From contig CANQIB010000001.1 of assembly GCA_947623915.1 (NCBI GenBank), positions 1 through 64,000 on the forward strand: 64,000 bases of DNA, in the 5' to 3' direction. Each line of letters starts with the position of its first letter. Position 1 is the stretch's first letter. Origin of the DNA: an uncultured Ruminiclostridium sp. (GTDB taxonomy: Bacteria > Bacillota > Clostridia > Oscillospirales > Ruminococcaceae). The position numbers were made by a program, and so were the translations under genes. Of the stretch, positions 7,514-16,524 are shown one piece after another. The notes beneath the pieces were generated by a model. It saw only the letters and a program-made list of their open reading frames with translations. It made no database searches and was not told the DNA's origin.

Positions 7514-8995
7514 TTAGTTATCCTTTTGTATGTCGGTCGGAGCGGGGGATTCGCTACATTCAAACCAAAACGTACTGCCTACTCCCGGCTTGCTGTCCAC
7601 TCCGTAATTGAATTTGTGCATTTCCAAAACGCCCTTTACTATGGACAACCCCAGCCCGCTCCCGCTTTTAGCGCGTATATGGGTCTCGCCGTCCGACTTT
7701 ACCTTATAGTATCTGTCCCAAACATATTTTATATTTTCTTCGTCTATGCCTATTCCTTTGTCCTGCACCTCAAATCTTACTATGCTGCCAGCTTTGCGAT
7801 ACAGGCGGATAGTTACCGTCTTATCGTCTTTGGAATAGTTTATCGCGTTGTTTATGAAATTATATACGACCTGATCTAATTTGGTAATATCCGCTTTGAT
7901 ATAAATATCCGGCTCGGCTTTTAATACGATGTCATGATCCCGCACTTCGTTAAGAAGTACGAACCTTGAAGCCAGATCGCTAAGATGGCGGGAAAAATCA
8001 AAAACTTCCGTGTTAAGCTCGGCTACGCCGCTTTGCAGCTTTGAAAGATCCAGAATATCCGTAACAAGGGAGGATAATCTGTCGGTTTCGTCGATTATTA
8101 CTTTAAGGTGCTTTTCCCGTTTTTCGGGATTGTTACCGGAGAGATCTCTTATCATTTCGGCATACGCCTTTATCATGGTAAGCGGCGTGCGCAGGTCATG
8201 GGATATATTTGCCATCAGCTCCTTGCGCAGGTCTTCCGCCTTTGCTATCTCGTCGGAAGCGGAGTTCAATGTTTCGGTCAACTCTTTTATCTCGGAAAAC
8301 TGCCGACGCTTGGTTTCAAGGTGGAATTCACCCTGCGGCAGCTTCAGCGCGGATTTTGAGATCTGCACGATAGGTCGGGTTATGCTGTTTGAAAAGAATA
8401 TTGAAATTAAAAAAGCACCGAAAATTATCAAAACCGCCGTCAGATTTAGCTGACTGTATATTATTTTGGTGGTAGAGCCTATCGGTTCGAGATAGTTAAA
8501 AACATACGCTTTTACGTCGCCGTTGGCGACATATTCGGAGTTTTCATCTTCCTCGCCCGCAATTCGGGAGATCATCACTATAGCTTTGCTGCCGTCCTTT
8601 GAGCGGGGAAGAGTGGTCATGGAATATACGTCCTCGCCGTTTTGGTAGCGCTCCATCTGTTCTTCGTCAAGGCTGAATATAATATCCCGTATCTCCTGAT
8701 TGTTTCGCCCCAAAAAATTGCGGTGCGCAAAAACTCTGTTGTCGTCGGCAACATGGATATAAAGCTGTCGTTCCGCCGCCAGATCGTTTACCGTTTGGGA
8801 AAGCTCCTGAGGGTCGTTGTTCCATGTTTCTTTGATTATCCTGACGGTATCGGAGGTCTCAAGCGTTTTCATATACTCGTAGTAGCTTGACAGCATGACC
8901 ACCTGAAAAACATAAAGAAAAGCAATTATAAGCAGGGCAAAGATAATGAACATCAGCCATGCTCTGAACCGTATGCTTGAAAATACACCTTTCAC
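7514..8995 (-). CDS. Sensor histidine kinase
   Basis: This is a membrane sensor kinase of 493 residues. It has a transmembrane helix (~11-36), an extracellular sensor region (~37-180), a second helix (~182-202) and a HAMP linker starting at SNSITRPI. The dimerisation helix carries phospho-acceptor His266 (ANISHDLRTPL). An HATPase domain follows with N-box NFINNAINYS, DKGIGID (G1) and GSGLGLSIV (G2). It should autophosphorylate and pass phosphate to the response regulator encoded immediately upstream (9039-9710). The gap is 43 bp, so the two are probably co-transcribed. The layout resembles the PhoR/ResE class; the signal is not evident from the sequence. Confidence 0.93.
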   Translation of the reverse strand: MKGVFSSIRFRAWLMFIIFALLIIAFLYVFQVVMLSSYYEYMKTLETSDTVRIIKETWNNDPQELSQTVNDLAAERQLYIHVADDNRVFAHRNFLGRNNQEIRDIIFSLDEEQMERYQNGEDVYSMTTLPRSKDGSKAIVMISRIAGEEDENSEYVANGDVKAYVFNYLEPIGSTTKIIYSQLNLTAVLIIFGAFLISIFFSNSITRPIVQISKSALKLPQGEFHLETKRRQFSEIKELTETLNSASDEIAKAEDLRKELMANISHDLRTPLTMIKAYAEMIRDLSGNNPEKREKHLKVIIDETDRLSSLVTDILDLSKLQSGVAELNTEVFDFSRHLSDLASRFVLLNEVRDHDIVLKAEPDIYIKADITKLDQVVYNFINNAINYSKDDKTVTIRLYRKAGSIVRFEVQDKGIGIDEENIKYVWDRYYKVKSDGETHIRAKSGSGLGLSIVKGVLEMHKFNYGVDSKPGVGSTFWFECSESPAPTDIQKDN

Positions 8996-9038
8996 ACCAT
9001 CACCCGCTCATAACCGAAATCCTACCCGAACGAATACC

Positions 9039-9710
9039 TTACACTTCAAATTTATAGCCCATGCCTCTGAGGGTAACTATGAATTTTCTGTAAGGGCCGA
9101 GATTGTTGCGCAGCATCTTTATATGAGTATCTATCGTCCTGTCGTCGCCGAAGAAATCATATCCCCATACTTCCTCCAGCAGTCGGTTTCTGGTAAGCGC
9201 TATGTTTTTGTTCTTCACCAGATAAAACAGCAGATCGTACTCTTTAGGCGTAAGATTGGCTTTTTCGCCGTCGATTATCACATCTCTTGCGGTGAAATTT
9301 ATCTCCAGCCCCTCAAACTTAACGGTTTCTCCGGCAGCTTCTCCGGCGGAACGGTTTCGCTTGATTATCGCGTTTATCCTCGCAAGCACTTCCTTAGGCG
9401 AAAACGGCTTTACTACATAATCGTCTACGCCCATTTCAAATCCGAACAGCTTGTCGTATTCCTCGCTCCTTGCCGATAGCATTATGATAGGGGTGTCCTT
9501 TATCTTGCGTATCTCCTTGCAGGCGGAAAATCCGTCCAGCCTCGGCATCATTATATCGAGTATGATAATATCAAAATCCTGCTCTTTTGCCATTTCCACA
9601 GCCTGCATACCGTCTACCGCCTCAAAGACCTCGTGACCCTCATATTCGGCGTATTCGCGTATGACTTCGCGTATCTTCTGCTCGTCGTCCGCTATAAGTA
9701 TTTTGTACAT
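9039..9710 (-). CDS. OmpR/PhoB-family response regulator
   Basis: This is a 223-residue cytoplasmic DNA-binding regulator. The receiver domain (1-~120) has the acidic pair DD (8-9), phospho-acceptor Asp52 in ILDIMMP, and the VKPF lysine. The C-terminal winged helix ends in GDDRTIDTHIKMLRNNLG and TLRGMGYKFE, diagnostic of the OmpR subfamily. It pairs with the downstream kinase. The upstream intergenic region contains repeated CAGTTTAA boxes that may be its own binding sites. Confidence 0.95.
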   Translation of the reverse strand: MYKILIADDEQKIREVIREYAEYEGHEVFEAVDGMQAVEMAKEQDFDIIILDIMMPRLDGFSACKEIRKIKDTPIIMLSARSEEYDKLFGFEMGVDDYVVKPFSPKEVLARINAIIKRNRSAGEAAGETVKFEGLEINFTARDVIIDGEKANLTPKEYDLLFYLVKNKNIALTRNRLLEEVWGYDFFGDDRTIDTHIKMLRNNLGPYRKFIVTLRGMGYKFEV

Positions 9711-9754
9711 ATTGTCTTTCCTTTCTGCTTATTAAATGTTAGGTTTTAAAAAAA

Positions 9755-9884
9755 TATTCAGTTTAAACCGGTTAAACTGAATAGAATACTTGCTGATAAA
9801 GCAAAAATCATAATGGAGAGGAAATCATGATAATTGATATTTTCAACCACCATTGATCTTCGTCAGTTTTCCTGACAGTTTAAA
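9755..9884. promoter_or_regulatory. CAGTTTAAA boxes and 12-bp inverted repeat upstream of the two-component system
   Basis: A perfect 12-bp inverted repeat (TATTCAGTTTAA, 9755-9766; TTAAACTGAATA, 9772-9783) has a 5-bp centre ACCGG. CAGTTTAAA appears again at 9876-9884. OmpR-family regulators bind repeated short sites upstream of their own genes, so autoregulation is plausible but inferred. No convincing -35/-10 pair with standard spacing was found nearby. Confidence 0.4.
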
Positions 9885-9938
9885 TTATAACCGTTTAATA
9901 TGACAAGTGTGTGACAAATCTGAAAAAACAGCATAAAA

Positions 9939-10934
9939 TCACTGTTCGTCGGGCTTGACCGCCGACTCCAGAAATATCTCGGCAAGACGGTACAGCTCCT
10001 CCGCGTCGTTGCTCGTGGAGCTTGATTTGAATACGTTCTCTTTGTGGCATATCGGAAAGCTAAGCTCTACCTCTTCGCTTTTTTCGTTGTGAAACATATT
10101 CATCGAGCCGCCTATGTATTTAATATACAGCGTGGCGGCGAAATAATCAAACTCCGCTTCGGTAAGGCTTCTTTTCGGGTCGTCAAGTATCAGGTATTTA
10201 AAATATAAATATACCCTGTTCGAGTCATGAGACATGGTGACAAGATAGTTTTGCTCATAAGATGAAGTTATCGCTCTTTTGAATATACAAAACAGCGCGG
10301 TAGCGAATATCTGCTTATCTCCGACTATGCTCATATTTCTCAGCGTGTCCGCCTGCGCAGAGAAAAGCTGTATCGAACGCCGATATTTTCCTATAAATCG
10401 GTTGCACGCGCAGGTAACGTCCGAAACTTCCCCGTATATGGGTATGACTCTTTCCTCCGTGGATTCATTGAAAAATATCATCGCCATTTTGTCCAGCACC
10501 TCAAACATACGCAGGGTGTCGCTGCATATCATGTGATGCTTTTCACGAGCGCCGGACGGCAATTCGGAGGAGAACTCGTTAAGTTCGTTTATGTTTTGCT
10601 TGCCGCATTCTATAAGATAGGAAAGCTGTTTAAAGGTGTTTTTATATCCTATATGAAAAACCAGGTCGGCGTTGTCCTTTACCGTCCAGGTGTATATTTT
10701 CGTACCGTCTATATTTACGACAGTACATTCCGCGTTGCAGCAGTGACCCTTGATGTAAACGGGGCATATCATGCCGTTTGTCGGAGTTTTGCCGGAAATG
10801 TCCGAAAAAACTACCTGATTTTCGTCGTATTCGCGGCTGTTCCATTTTACATTGAATTTTTCATCTGATATTATCCTTATCTTGCCGCTTCTTTCAAAAA
10901 GAGAAATTGCTTTTTTAAGTATCGGATCCTCCAT
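9939..10934 (-). CDS. Unrecognised protein, weakly histidine-kinase-like
   Basis: This 331-residue soluble protein has no signal peptide or membrane helix. The first ~130 residues look like a small sensory domain with several Cys (ICPVYIKGHCCNAEC). The middle is helical (ARE-KHHMICSDTLRMFEVLDKMAMIFF). The C-terminal ~130 residues faintly resemble an HATPase fold (FATALFCIFKRAITSSYEQNYLVTMS) without the N, G1 and G2 boxes. It overlaps the preceding DUF896 gene by 20 bp, so the two are translationally coupled. I cannot assign a function; a degenerate sensor kinase is only a guess. Confidence 0.7.
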   Translation of the reverse strand: MEDPILKKAISLFERSGKIRIISDEKFNVKWNSREYDENQVVFSDISGKTPTNGMICPVYIKGHCCNAECTVVNIDGTKIYTWTVKDNADLVFHIGYKNTFKQLSYLIECGKQNINELNEFSSELPSGAREKHHMICSDTLRMFEVLDKMAMIFFNESTEERVIPIYGEVSDVTCACNRFIGKYRRSIQLFSAQADTLRNMSIVGDKQIFATALFCIFKRAITSSYEQNYLVTMSHDSNRVYLYFKYLILDDPKRSLTEAEFDYFAATLYIKYIGGSMNMFHNEKSEEVELSFPICHKENVFKSSSTSNDAEELYRLAEIFLESAVKPDEQ

Positions 10935-11133
10935 TATCCTTTATCAGCTTATGCTGAACTCCTTTCTCGTCTTTTATATAAACTCTGTCCAGCTCGGACA
11001 TAAGGCTTTGCTTGAACTGTGCGCGATATTCGTTCCTCAGCGCGGTCTGCTCGGCTTTTTCTTCCATAGAAAGCTCCCGTATGCGCGACTGCGCGGCAAG
11101 ATAGTTTATTCTGGCAATTTTTTCCTTTTCCAT
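10915..11133 (-). CDS. DUF896 family protein (YnzC-like)
   Basis: This small helical cytoplasmic protein of 72 residues is recognisable by the DUF896 signature KEKIARINYLAAQSR...LSMEEKAEQTALRNEYRAQFKQSL. In Bacillus the family (YnzC, YneF-like) is of unsettled function and its structure is a helical hairpin. The gene overlaps the next gene downstream by 20 bp and lies 37 bp past the Gx transporter gene. Confidence 0.9.
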   Translation of the reverse strand: MEKEKIARINYLAAQSRIRELSMEEKAEQTALRNEYRAQFKQSLMSELDRVYIKDEKGVQHKLIKDNGGSDT

Positions 11134-11170
11134 AGCGTACCTTCTTTATTTTAAGTGTTTCGCGGGCGTT

Positions 11171-11698
11171 TTATATATTTTTGACCGCGGTGATGGGCTT
11201 TATAGGCTTTCGTATCAGCAGGAATATAATTATCCCGCCGAACAGCCCGCTCAAAAATCCCGAAAGCAAAAGTATCGGGATAAACGTCCACACTCCCGCT
11301 CCGTATATAAGCGCCGCCGCCGCGATCTGCCCTATGTTGTGCGCGGCAGCCGCCAAAGGCCCCGCAAACAAAACGGCGGAGCTGTCGGTTATGAGCCGCC
11401 TTATAAGGCACATGACCGCAGCCGCGAGTATCGCGCCGCTCACGCTGAAAAGCAGCGCCGTGGGGTTGCCGGTGATAAGCGCGCTCAGCAGTACCCTTGC
11501 GGTGAGTATAAGTATCCCGTCGAACGCATCCCAGCTTCCTTTGATAAACAGCACCAGCATTATCGGAAGATAGGCAAGCCCTATTTTAACGCCGGGTATC
11601 GGCACTATCGGAGGAAATCCGCTTTCCACGACAAACAGTATCAGCGACACGGCCGTGAACATCGCCGCGCAGCATAGCTTTTTTACCGAATATTTCAT
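11171..11698 (-). CDS. Gx transporter family membrane protein
   Basis: This 175-residue multi-spanning protein is of the family annotated as heptaprenyl diphosphate synthase component I or Gx transporter. It has about five hydrophobic helices and the family's GFPPIVPIPGVKIGLA segment near the start. The ATG at 11698 overlaps the stop of the preceding gene (ATGA), which selects it over the upstream ATG at 11791. In Firmicutes this family sits with NusG-II and ApbE genes in flavin-based extracytosolic electron-transfer loci, and the same trio is seen here. The older prenyl-synthase name is probably misleading. Confidence 0.85.
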   Translation of the reverse strand: MKYSVKKLCCAAMFTAVSLILFVVESGFPPIVPIPGVKIGLAYLPIMLVLFIKGSWDAFDGILILTARVLLSALITGNPTALLFSVSGAILAAAVMCLIRRLITDSSAVLFAGPLAAAAHNIGQIAAAALIYGAGVWTFIPILLLSGFLSGLFGGIIIFLLIRKPIKPITAVKNI

Positions 11699-12060
11699 GG
11701 ACTGTATGCTCCCTCGACGGAAATTATCAGTTTGTTCGGCACGCATATTATGGGGTGCGGGTCGTTTTTGATAGCCGCGGTATTCACGCAAACGCGGTCG
11801 GGACAGTCAGCGTCGGAAACGCTTATCATGCCGTCCTTTACCGTGACTGTGTTTTTCCCTCCGGCGCTGTTGACTATCTCAAAGCTGTAGTCGTCATCGT
11901 CGGAAAGCACGACGGTGCGGACCTTTACACCCTCGCTGTAGATATTTACCCGTTTCGCCGCGTTATCCGTAAAATAGATAAAGTACACGGCAGCGGCTGA
12001 TAAAACCGCCGTTACCGCTATGAACAAGGTCAATATTATTTTTACGGTCTTTTGTTTCAT
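11695..12060 (-). CDS. NusG domain II-containing membrane-anchored protein
   Basis: This 121-residue protein has one N-terminal transmembrane helix (KIILTLFIAVTAVLSAAAVYFIYF) and an extracytosolic NusG-II fold. The signature is DCPDRVC followed by PHPIICVPNKLIISV. It overlaps both neighbours by 4 bp (ATGA), so apbE, this gene and the Gx gene form a coupled operon. NusG-II proteins of this type are associated with flavinylation and electron-transfer systems; the exact role is not established. Confidence 0.88.
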   Translation of the reverse strand: MKQKTVKIILTLFIAVTAVLSAAAVYFIYFTDNAAKRVNIYSEGVKVRTVVLSDDDDYSFEIVNSAGGKNTVTVKDGMISVSDADCPDRVCVNTAAIKNDPHPIICVPNKLIISVEGAYSP

Positions 12061-13064
12061 TGTGTAAATATCTTTTCCGCTCCGTCGGAAAGCCTTATGC
12101 TGCCGTCGTTCAGGGTGATAACGGCGTATACGTTTTCGTATTTGCCGCAAAGCGCAATCGCTTTTTCGCTGCCCGCTACAAAAAACGCCGTAGACAGCGC
12201 GTCGGCTTTAAGCCCGTCGTCGCATACGACGGTCACGCTCTTTATATCGTTTTGCGCGGGGAAACCCGTGCTGCCGTCGATTATGTGATGATACCTTACG
12301 CCGTCATATTCCACATATCTTCGCGAAGCGTTGGAGGTGGATATACAACTCTCGTTTACGGATAACCGCCCTATGGCGGAATTTGTTTCGTCGGCGCTGA
12401 CGGCGACTCCCCAATGCTCCGCTTCGGGAGGAGCAGAGCCTATCGTCTGTATATTTCCCCCAAAGTCTATGACCGCGCTTTTCGTACCCAAAGAAAGCAT
12501 TTCGTCTTTCAGCTTTCCGAGCGCCCAGCCCTTTGCGGCGGCGCCCAGATCCAGCGAAAATCCGTCCTCGGCAAATCCTACCGTCAACTCGTCCTCGTCA
12601 AGTATTATGTTTTCGTAATTTCGCTTGCCGGCAAGCGCTTTTATCTTGTCCGTATCGGGACGATCCGCTGTGCCGTCGCTGTCGGAAAATCCCCACAAGC
12701 GCGAGATCTCGCCCAAGGTTATATCAAACGCACCGTCGCTCTCGCGGGATATCTCGACGCACCTTGAGATAAGCTCAAAGGTGTCCCTGTCCGCTTTGAC
12801 CGGCTGCTTGAACGCGTTTCGGTTTATTTGGCTTATAAGGCTGTTTTCAAAATGCGACGACAACCTGTTTTCGAGCTCTTGCAGCAACTGCTTGCAGCTG
12901 TCGGTTATTTCCGCGTCGCTGTGAGCGCCGTCTGTTTCGTATAAGGTAAACGTTATATAGGTGTCAAAGCAGAACATACTGTATGAGCGCGGGATAATAT
13001 CAGATTTGCAGCCCGACAAAAACAGCACCGTGCATATCGCGGCAAAAATACATATTTTTTTCAT
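12057..13064 (-). CDS. apbE: FAD:protein FMN transferase (ApbE), lipoprotein
   Basis: ApbE covalently attaches FMN from FAD to Thr/Ser of extracytosolic target proteins. The 335-residue protein begins with a lipoprotein signal ending LSGC (Cys about 19), so it acts outside the membrane. Family motifs seen include DTYITFTLYE, FDITLGEISRLWGF, DLGAAAKGWALGKL, VIDFGGNIQTIG and the C-terminal HHIIDGSTGFPAQ with VVCDDGLKADALSTAFFV. It leads the ApbE/NusG-II/Gx operon. No NqrC-like FMN-binding target is in the window, so its substrate must be elsewhere. Confidence 0.95.
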   Translation of the reverse strand: MKKICIFAAICTVLFLSGCKSDIIPRSYSMFCFDTYITFTLYETDGAHSDAEITDSCKQLLQELENRLSSHFENSLISQINRNAFKQPVKADRDTFELISRCVEISRESDGAFDITLGEISRLWGFSDSDGTADRPDTDKIKALAGKRNYENIILDEDELTVGFAEDGFSLDLGAAAKGWALGKLKDEMLSLGTKSAVIDFGGNIQTIGSAPPEAEHWGVAVSADETNSAIGRLSVNESCISTSNASRRYVEYDGVRYHHIIDGSTGFPAQNDIKSVTVVCDDGLKADALSTAFFVAGSEKAIALCGKYENVYAVITLNDGSIRLSDGAEKIFTQ

Positions 13065-13095
13065 AATCCGAGTATATCAAAAAACATTTCCGTTG

Positions 13096-14400
13096 TCAAT
13101 CGTCCAGCCCGTCCAGATACGTCAGCTTTCTTATGTTGGTGTCCTCGCTGAATGTTATGGTGTTGTATGCAAAAAGCACGGCGCTGTATGAATTTGTATC
13201 AATGCCCAGGTCCTTAAACTTCGTATTGATATATCTGAGATCCAGCACGGTAATTTTGCTGTAGTGGTTTACCAAAAAGGGGATAAGCGAATTTGCGTAG
13301 CTGTCCCTGAATATCAGCAGCGAGCCTTTGTCGGCGTCCTCGCTCAGCTCGCTTTCGATAGTCAGCATCGGGACGTTCAACCCCAGAAAGCTGGAGTATT
13401 TATCCTTCTTATCAAGGTATTCCCTAAAGTAAAGACTGTTGTATTCCGTGCTTTCTTCTCCGTCAAAGACCGTCATTTTCAACTTTTGGCTTCCGTCGGA
13501 GGGAATGTAAAAATCTATAATATCCGGTTTTATGCCGCCGTCCAAGGTCTGGGAATACAGAGTGCCTCTAAAATCGTCCGACGCGTGTTCTATGTTGAAA
13601 TAGTCTATGCCGTAAGGCTCAAAGCCCATTATCTTACCGGCTTCGGTGTACGCAAAGAAAGCCCCCAAGCTCGTCCAATGGTGGTCGGTACGGTAAAAGA
13701 TATATTTGTCCCTTTCGGCGGAAAGAATGTTGTATATCCCGACGGGGGTGACGTATTCGGAGTATTTCCCGCACATATCTATGAACGCTTTCTGGTCGGC
13801 AGCCCCGCAAAACGGCGGCAGGGTTTCCTTGTATATTTCCTGCGCGTTAGGGGAGAGCATGAGGTACACCTTTTGATTTTTCCCAACATGGCTTTCGGCA
13901 AAGGCGCTCATAGCGTCTAAATTTTCATTTACGCTTTTTTCGTCCCAGCCCTTCCAAGCCTCCATCATTCTGCCGTCGGCGGTAAAGATATCCTTTATCT
14001 CGGTCTTTCCGAGCAGTCGGTCAACGTTGTTTTTAAGGTTTATCCAATCCTCACGCAGGATAAATCTGTCGGAAAAATAATCCTCAAACCCCTCCATAAA
14101 ATCTTCCGTTAAAATGCTGTCCATATTCAATTCGGGAAAATCGGCAAGATAGCGGTTTTCCGTTTCGCTGAACGTACCGTCGGGCATACCGACAGCCTTT
14201 ATCAAGGTGGTAACGGGGAGTATTATCAAAATAGCCGCAATCAGTATAACGGTAAGCAGCTTATAATTTAAAAACCGCTTTTTCTCGGTCGGCTGAACCG
14301 CGGAGGTATCGCCGCTTTCGTCGGGAGAGGGCATATCGGATATTGTTTCCTGCTCTGTCAGCGGCTCGGCTTTTTCCGTCGGCTGTTTCGCATTATTCAT
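13096..14400 (-). CDS. DHHW family protein (AlgJ/AlgX-like acyltransfer partner)
   Basis: This 434-residue protein has a cytoplasmic acidic N-terminus, one transmembrane helix (~45-65) and a large extracytosolic SGNH-like domain. The signature YRTDHHWTSLGAFFAY gives the family its name, and a FRDSYANSLIPFL segment follows. DHHW proteins work with MBOAT acyltransferases to O-acetylate extracellular polysaccharide or wall polymer. The MBOAT gene is 15 bp upstream. A second, larger DHHW/MBOAT pair is at 60917-64000. The acceptor glycan is unknown. Confidence 0.9.
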   Translation of the reverse strand: MNNAKQPTEKAEPLTEQETISDMPSPDESGDTSAVQPTEKKRFLNYKLLTVILIAAILIILPVTTLIKAVGMPDGTFSETENRYLADFPELNMDSILTEDFMEGFEDYFSDRFILREDWINLKNNVDRLLGKTEIKDIFTADGRMMEAWKGWDEKSVNENLDAMSAFAESHVGKNQKVYLMLSPNAQEIYKETLPPFCGAADQKAFIDMCGKYSEYVTPVGIYNILSAERDKYIFYRTDHHWTSLGAFFAYTEAGKIMGFEPYGIDYFNIEHASDDFRGTLYSQTLDGGIKPDIIDFYIPSDGSQKLKMTVFDGEESTEYNSLYFREYLDKKDKYSSFLGLNVPMLTIESELSEDADKGSLLIFRDSYANSLIPFLVNHYSKITVLDLRYINTKFKDLGIDTNSYSAVLFAYNTITFSEDTNIRKLTYLDGLDD

Positions 14401-14415
14401 TTTTCGCCCTCCTTT

Positions 14416-15852
14416 TTAGAAATTAAAGTACAAAAACGGATTGTAGGTCTCGTCAACAAGGTATGCGGTGCAAAGCAAAAGCATAGCTATCATGACCGCC
14501 GTGCCGGAATAGTTCACAAACGTGGTGAATTTTTTCCTTAAAGCCTTAAATGCGCGCTGCGGCAGGTCGGTACACCCGATGATACATATAATGAATATTA
14601 TTCCGTAATTTGTCAGGTGGTACAGCGCCGCGTCGTCGACAAGTATCCCCGTACCGCCGAACATGGCGGCGATATACGCGCCTGCCGACGGCAAATCGGG
14701 CGTATCGAAAAGTACCCATCCCAAGATGACCAAAAGCATCGTATATATACAGTCTATCGCCGCGGGCAGTTTATCCAGCAGCTTTTTCAAAAACAGCCTT
14801 TCGCAGATTATCACGACTCCGTACAATGTGCCCCACAGTACGAAATTCCAGCTCGCTCCGTGCCATATACCGGTGATGACCCAGACCACCGCAAGATTGA
14901 ACACCGTTCTGCCGAGCCCCTTGCGATTTCCTCCGAGCGGGATATAAATATAAGAGCGAAACCACGAGCCCAGCGTGATATGCCATCTTCGCCAAAATTC
15001 GCTTATGCTTTTTGACATATATGGATAATCGAAGTTTTTCGGGAAGTTGAAGCCCATTATCTTTCCCAGTCCGACCGCCATATCGGAGTAGCCCGAAAAG
15101 TCAAAATATATCTGGAAAGTGAACGCGAGTATTCCCAGCCACGCGCCAAGCACCGATAATTCGCCGAAATCGCTCATCTTGACCGCCGTCCACAGCGAGC
15201 CTATGCTGTTGGCTATCAGCACCTTTTTGGACAGCCCCACTATAAATTTGACTATGCCGTCGTATACCAAGTCCAGCGTTATCGAGCGGTCCTCAAGCTC
15301 CGCCGCGACGTCGTTGTATTTTACTATCGGACCCGCGACTATCTGCGGGAACAGCGTAACGAAAGCGGCAAAGGTGACGGGATTTTTCTGCACCTTTACG
15401 TTTCCGAGATAAAGGTCGATGGTATAGGACATGGACTGGAAAGTGAAAAAGCTGATACCTATAGGCAGTAAGTCCATCGGCAGGTAGTCTATCCCGAAAA
15501 TGTACATCCTGCTTATATCTATGTTCGTGCCGAATATTGCGTTTATGTTGTCAAAGATGAAACCTCCGTATTTGAAGATTCCGAGAAGTCCGACGTTCAT
15601 ACAGATAGAAACGATAAGGCAGATACGGCGCGGCAGCTTTCTCCCCTCGAATTTGTTCATTATAAGCCCCGCAAAGTAGTCTATCATGGTGGACAGCACC
15701 ATTACAACGACATATACCGGCTCTCCCCAGGAATAAAAAAGCAGCCCGCTTATAAGGATTATGAAATTTTTTGATCGGGTAGGTGAAATGTAGTACAGTA
15801 AAAGCACCAGCGGCAAAAATACATACAAAAACACCGGTGTAGAAAAGACCAT
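14416..15852 (-). CDS. MBOAT family O-acyltransferase (AlgI-like)
   Basis: This polytopic membrane enzyme of 478 residues moves acyl groups across the membrane for O-acetylation of surface polysaccharide. Diagnostic segments are FFTFQSMSYTID, FDFSGYSDMAVGLGKIMGF, FWRRWHITLGSWFRSYIYIP and GIWHGASWNFVLWG with the conserved active-site His. Length and topology match AlgI/PatA-like proteins. It is coupled to the DHHW gene. The 63-bp gap to the ribonuclease M5 gene holds a ribosome site but no clear promoter. Confidence 0.94.
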   Translation of the reverse strand: MVFSTPVFLYVFLPLVLLLYYISPTRSKNFIILISGLLFYSWGEPVYVVVMVLSTMIDYFAGLIMNKFEGRKLPRRICLIVSICMNVGLLGIFKYGGFIFDNINAIFGTNIDISRMYIFGIDYLPMDLLPIGISFFTFQSMSYTIDLYLGNVKVQKNPVTFAAFVTLFPQIVAGPIVKYNDVAAELEDRSITLDLVYDGIVKFIVGLSKKVLIANSIGSLWTAVKMSDFGELSVLGAWLGILAFTFQIYFDFSGYSDMAVGLGKIMGFNFPKNFDYPYMSKSISEFWRRWHITLGSWFRSYIYIPLGGNRKGLGRTVFNLAVVWVITGIWHGASWNFVLWGTLYGVVIICERLFLKKLLDKLPAAIDCIYTMLLVILGWVLFDTPDLPSAGAYIAAMFGGTGILVDDAALYHLTNYGIIFIICIIGCTDLPQRAFKALRKKFTTFVNYSGTAVMIAMLLLCTAYLVDETYNPFLYFNF

Positions 15853-15915
15853 GTTGCTTTTCCTTTCTATGCAGGATAATTACGGCAGGGGCTAGCTGCC
15901 CCGCGATATGTGTTT

Positions 15916-16524
15916 TTAAAGAACCTCGCTTTGCTTTATCTCGGCGAGCGCCGCCTCGTAACGTTCTTCGCTGTAAAGGCGGTTTATTATTTCAACGGCG
16001 GCTTTTGTGCTTAGGCATTTCGGCAGCTCCAGAGCCGCCAGCAGCTCTCTGCGCCGCACAGCCGCCCCCGCGGTACCGATAAGCCCGTCGTCGTACATTC
16101 GCGCAATATCAAGGAAATCCTCGTTTTTTTCGACGCAGGCGGAAACTCCCGCAGCGCCGAAAGCGTCCTTTAGCACCGAAAGCTCCATTCCCTCAACGCC
16201 GATAAAGCCCTCCGCCGAGGGACGCTCTTTTCGGCGCTCCTTGCCGGATATCTGCGGAATGTAGATGTTCGTGACCTTTCCGCCCTGTACAAAGCCCCTT
16301 ATGTGGTTTCGTATCCTGAATCCGGCGGTATCGCTGTCGGTGAGTATGATTATTCCCACTCCGTTCGCAAGAGAACGTATAAGCTCTCTTTTTTCCTTGT
16401 CCTTAAATACACCGAAACCGTCGGTAGTGATTATCAGCGCGTCCAGCACCTGCGACAGCCGCGCTTTATCGTATTTTCCCTCGACTATCACGGCTTGTTT
16501 TACGGTAATGCGTTCGTCAGGCAT
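15916..16524 (-). CDS. rnmV: Ribonuclease M5-like TOPRIM protein
   Basis: RNase M5 matures 5S rRNA precursors in Firmicutes. The 202-residue protein has a TOPRIM domain (VEGKYDKARL with the catalytic Glu, then ILTDSDTAGFRIRNHI with the DxD) and a C-terminal DUF4093-type domain (GVEGMELSVLKDAF onward). Bacillus RnmV is slightly shorter (~186). The frame overlaps the holA stop by 8 bp, indicating coupled translation. Family assignment is firm; activity on 5S rRNA is inferred. Confidence 0.87.
   Translation of the reverse strand: MPDERITVKQAVIVEGKYDKARLSQVLDALIITTDGFGVFKDKEKRELIRSLANGVGIIILTDSDTAGFRIRNHIRGFVQGGKVTNIYIPQISGKERRKERPSAEGFIGVEGMELSVLKDAFGAAGVSACVEKNEDFLDIARMYDDGLIGTAGAAVRRRELLAALELPKCLSTKAAVEIINRLYSEERYEAALAEIKQSEVL

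Noticed and set aside
9827-9856. Nine-codon frame MIIDIFNHH with a GGAGAGG ribosome site
   Set aside because: There is no plus-strand gene downstream to regulate and no promoter with normal spacing. Probably chance.
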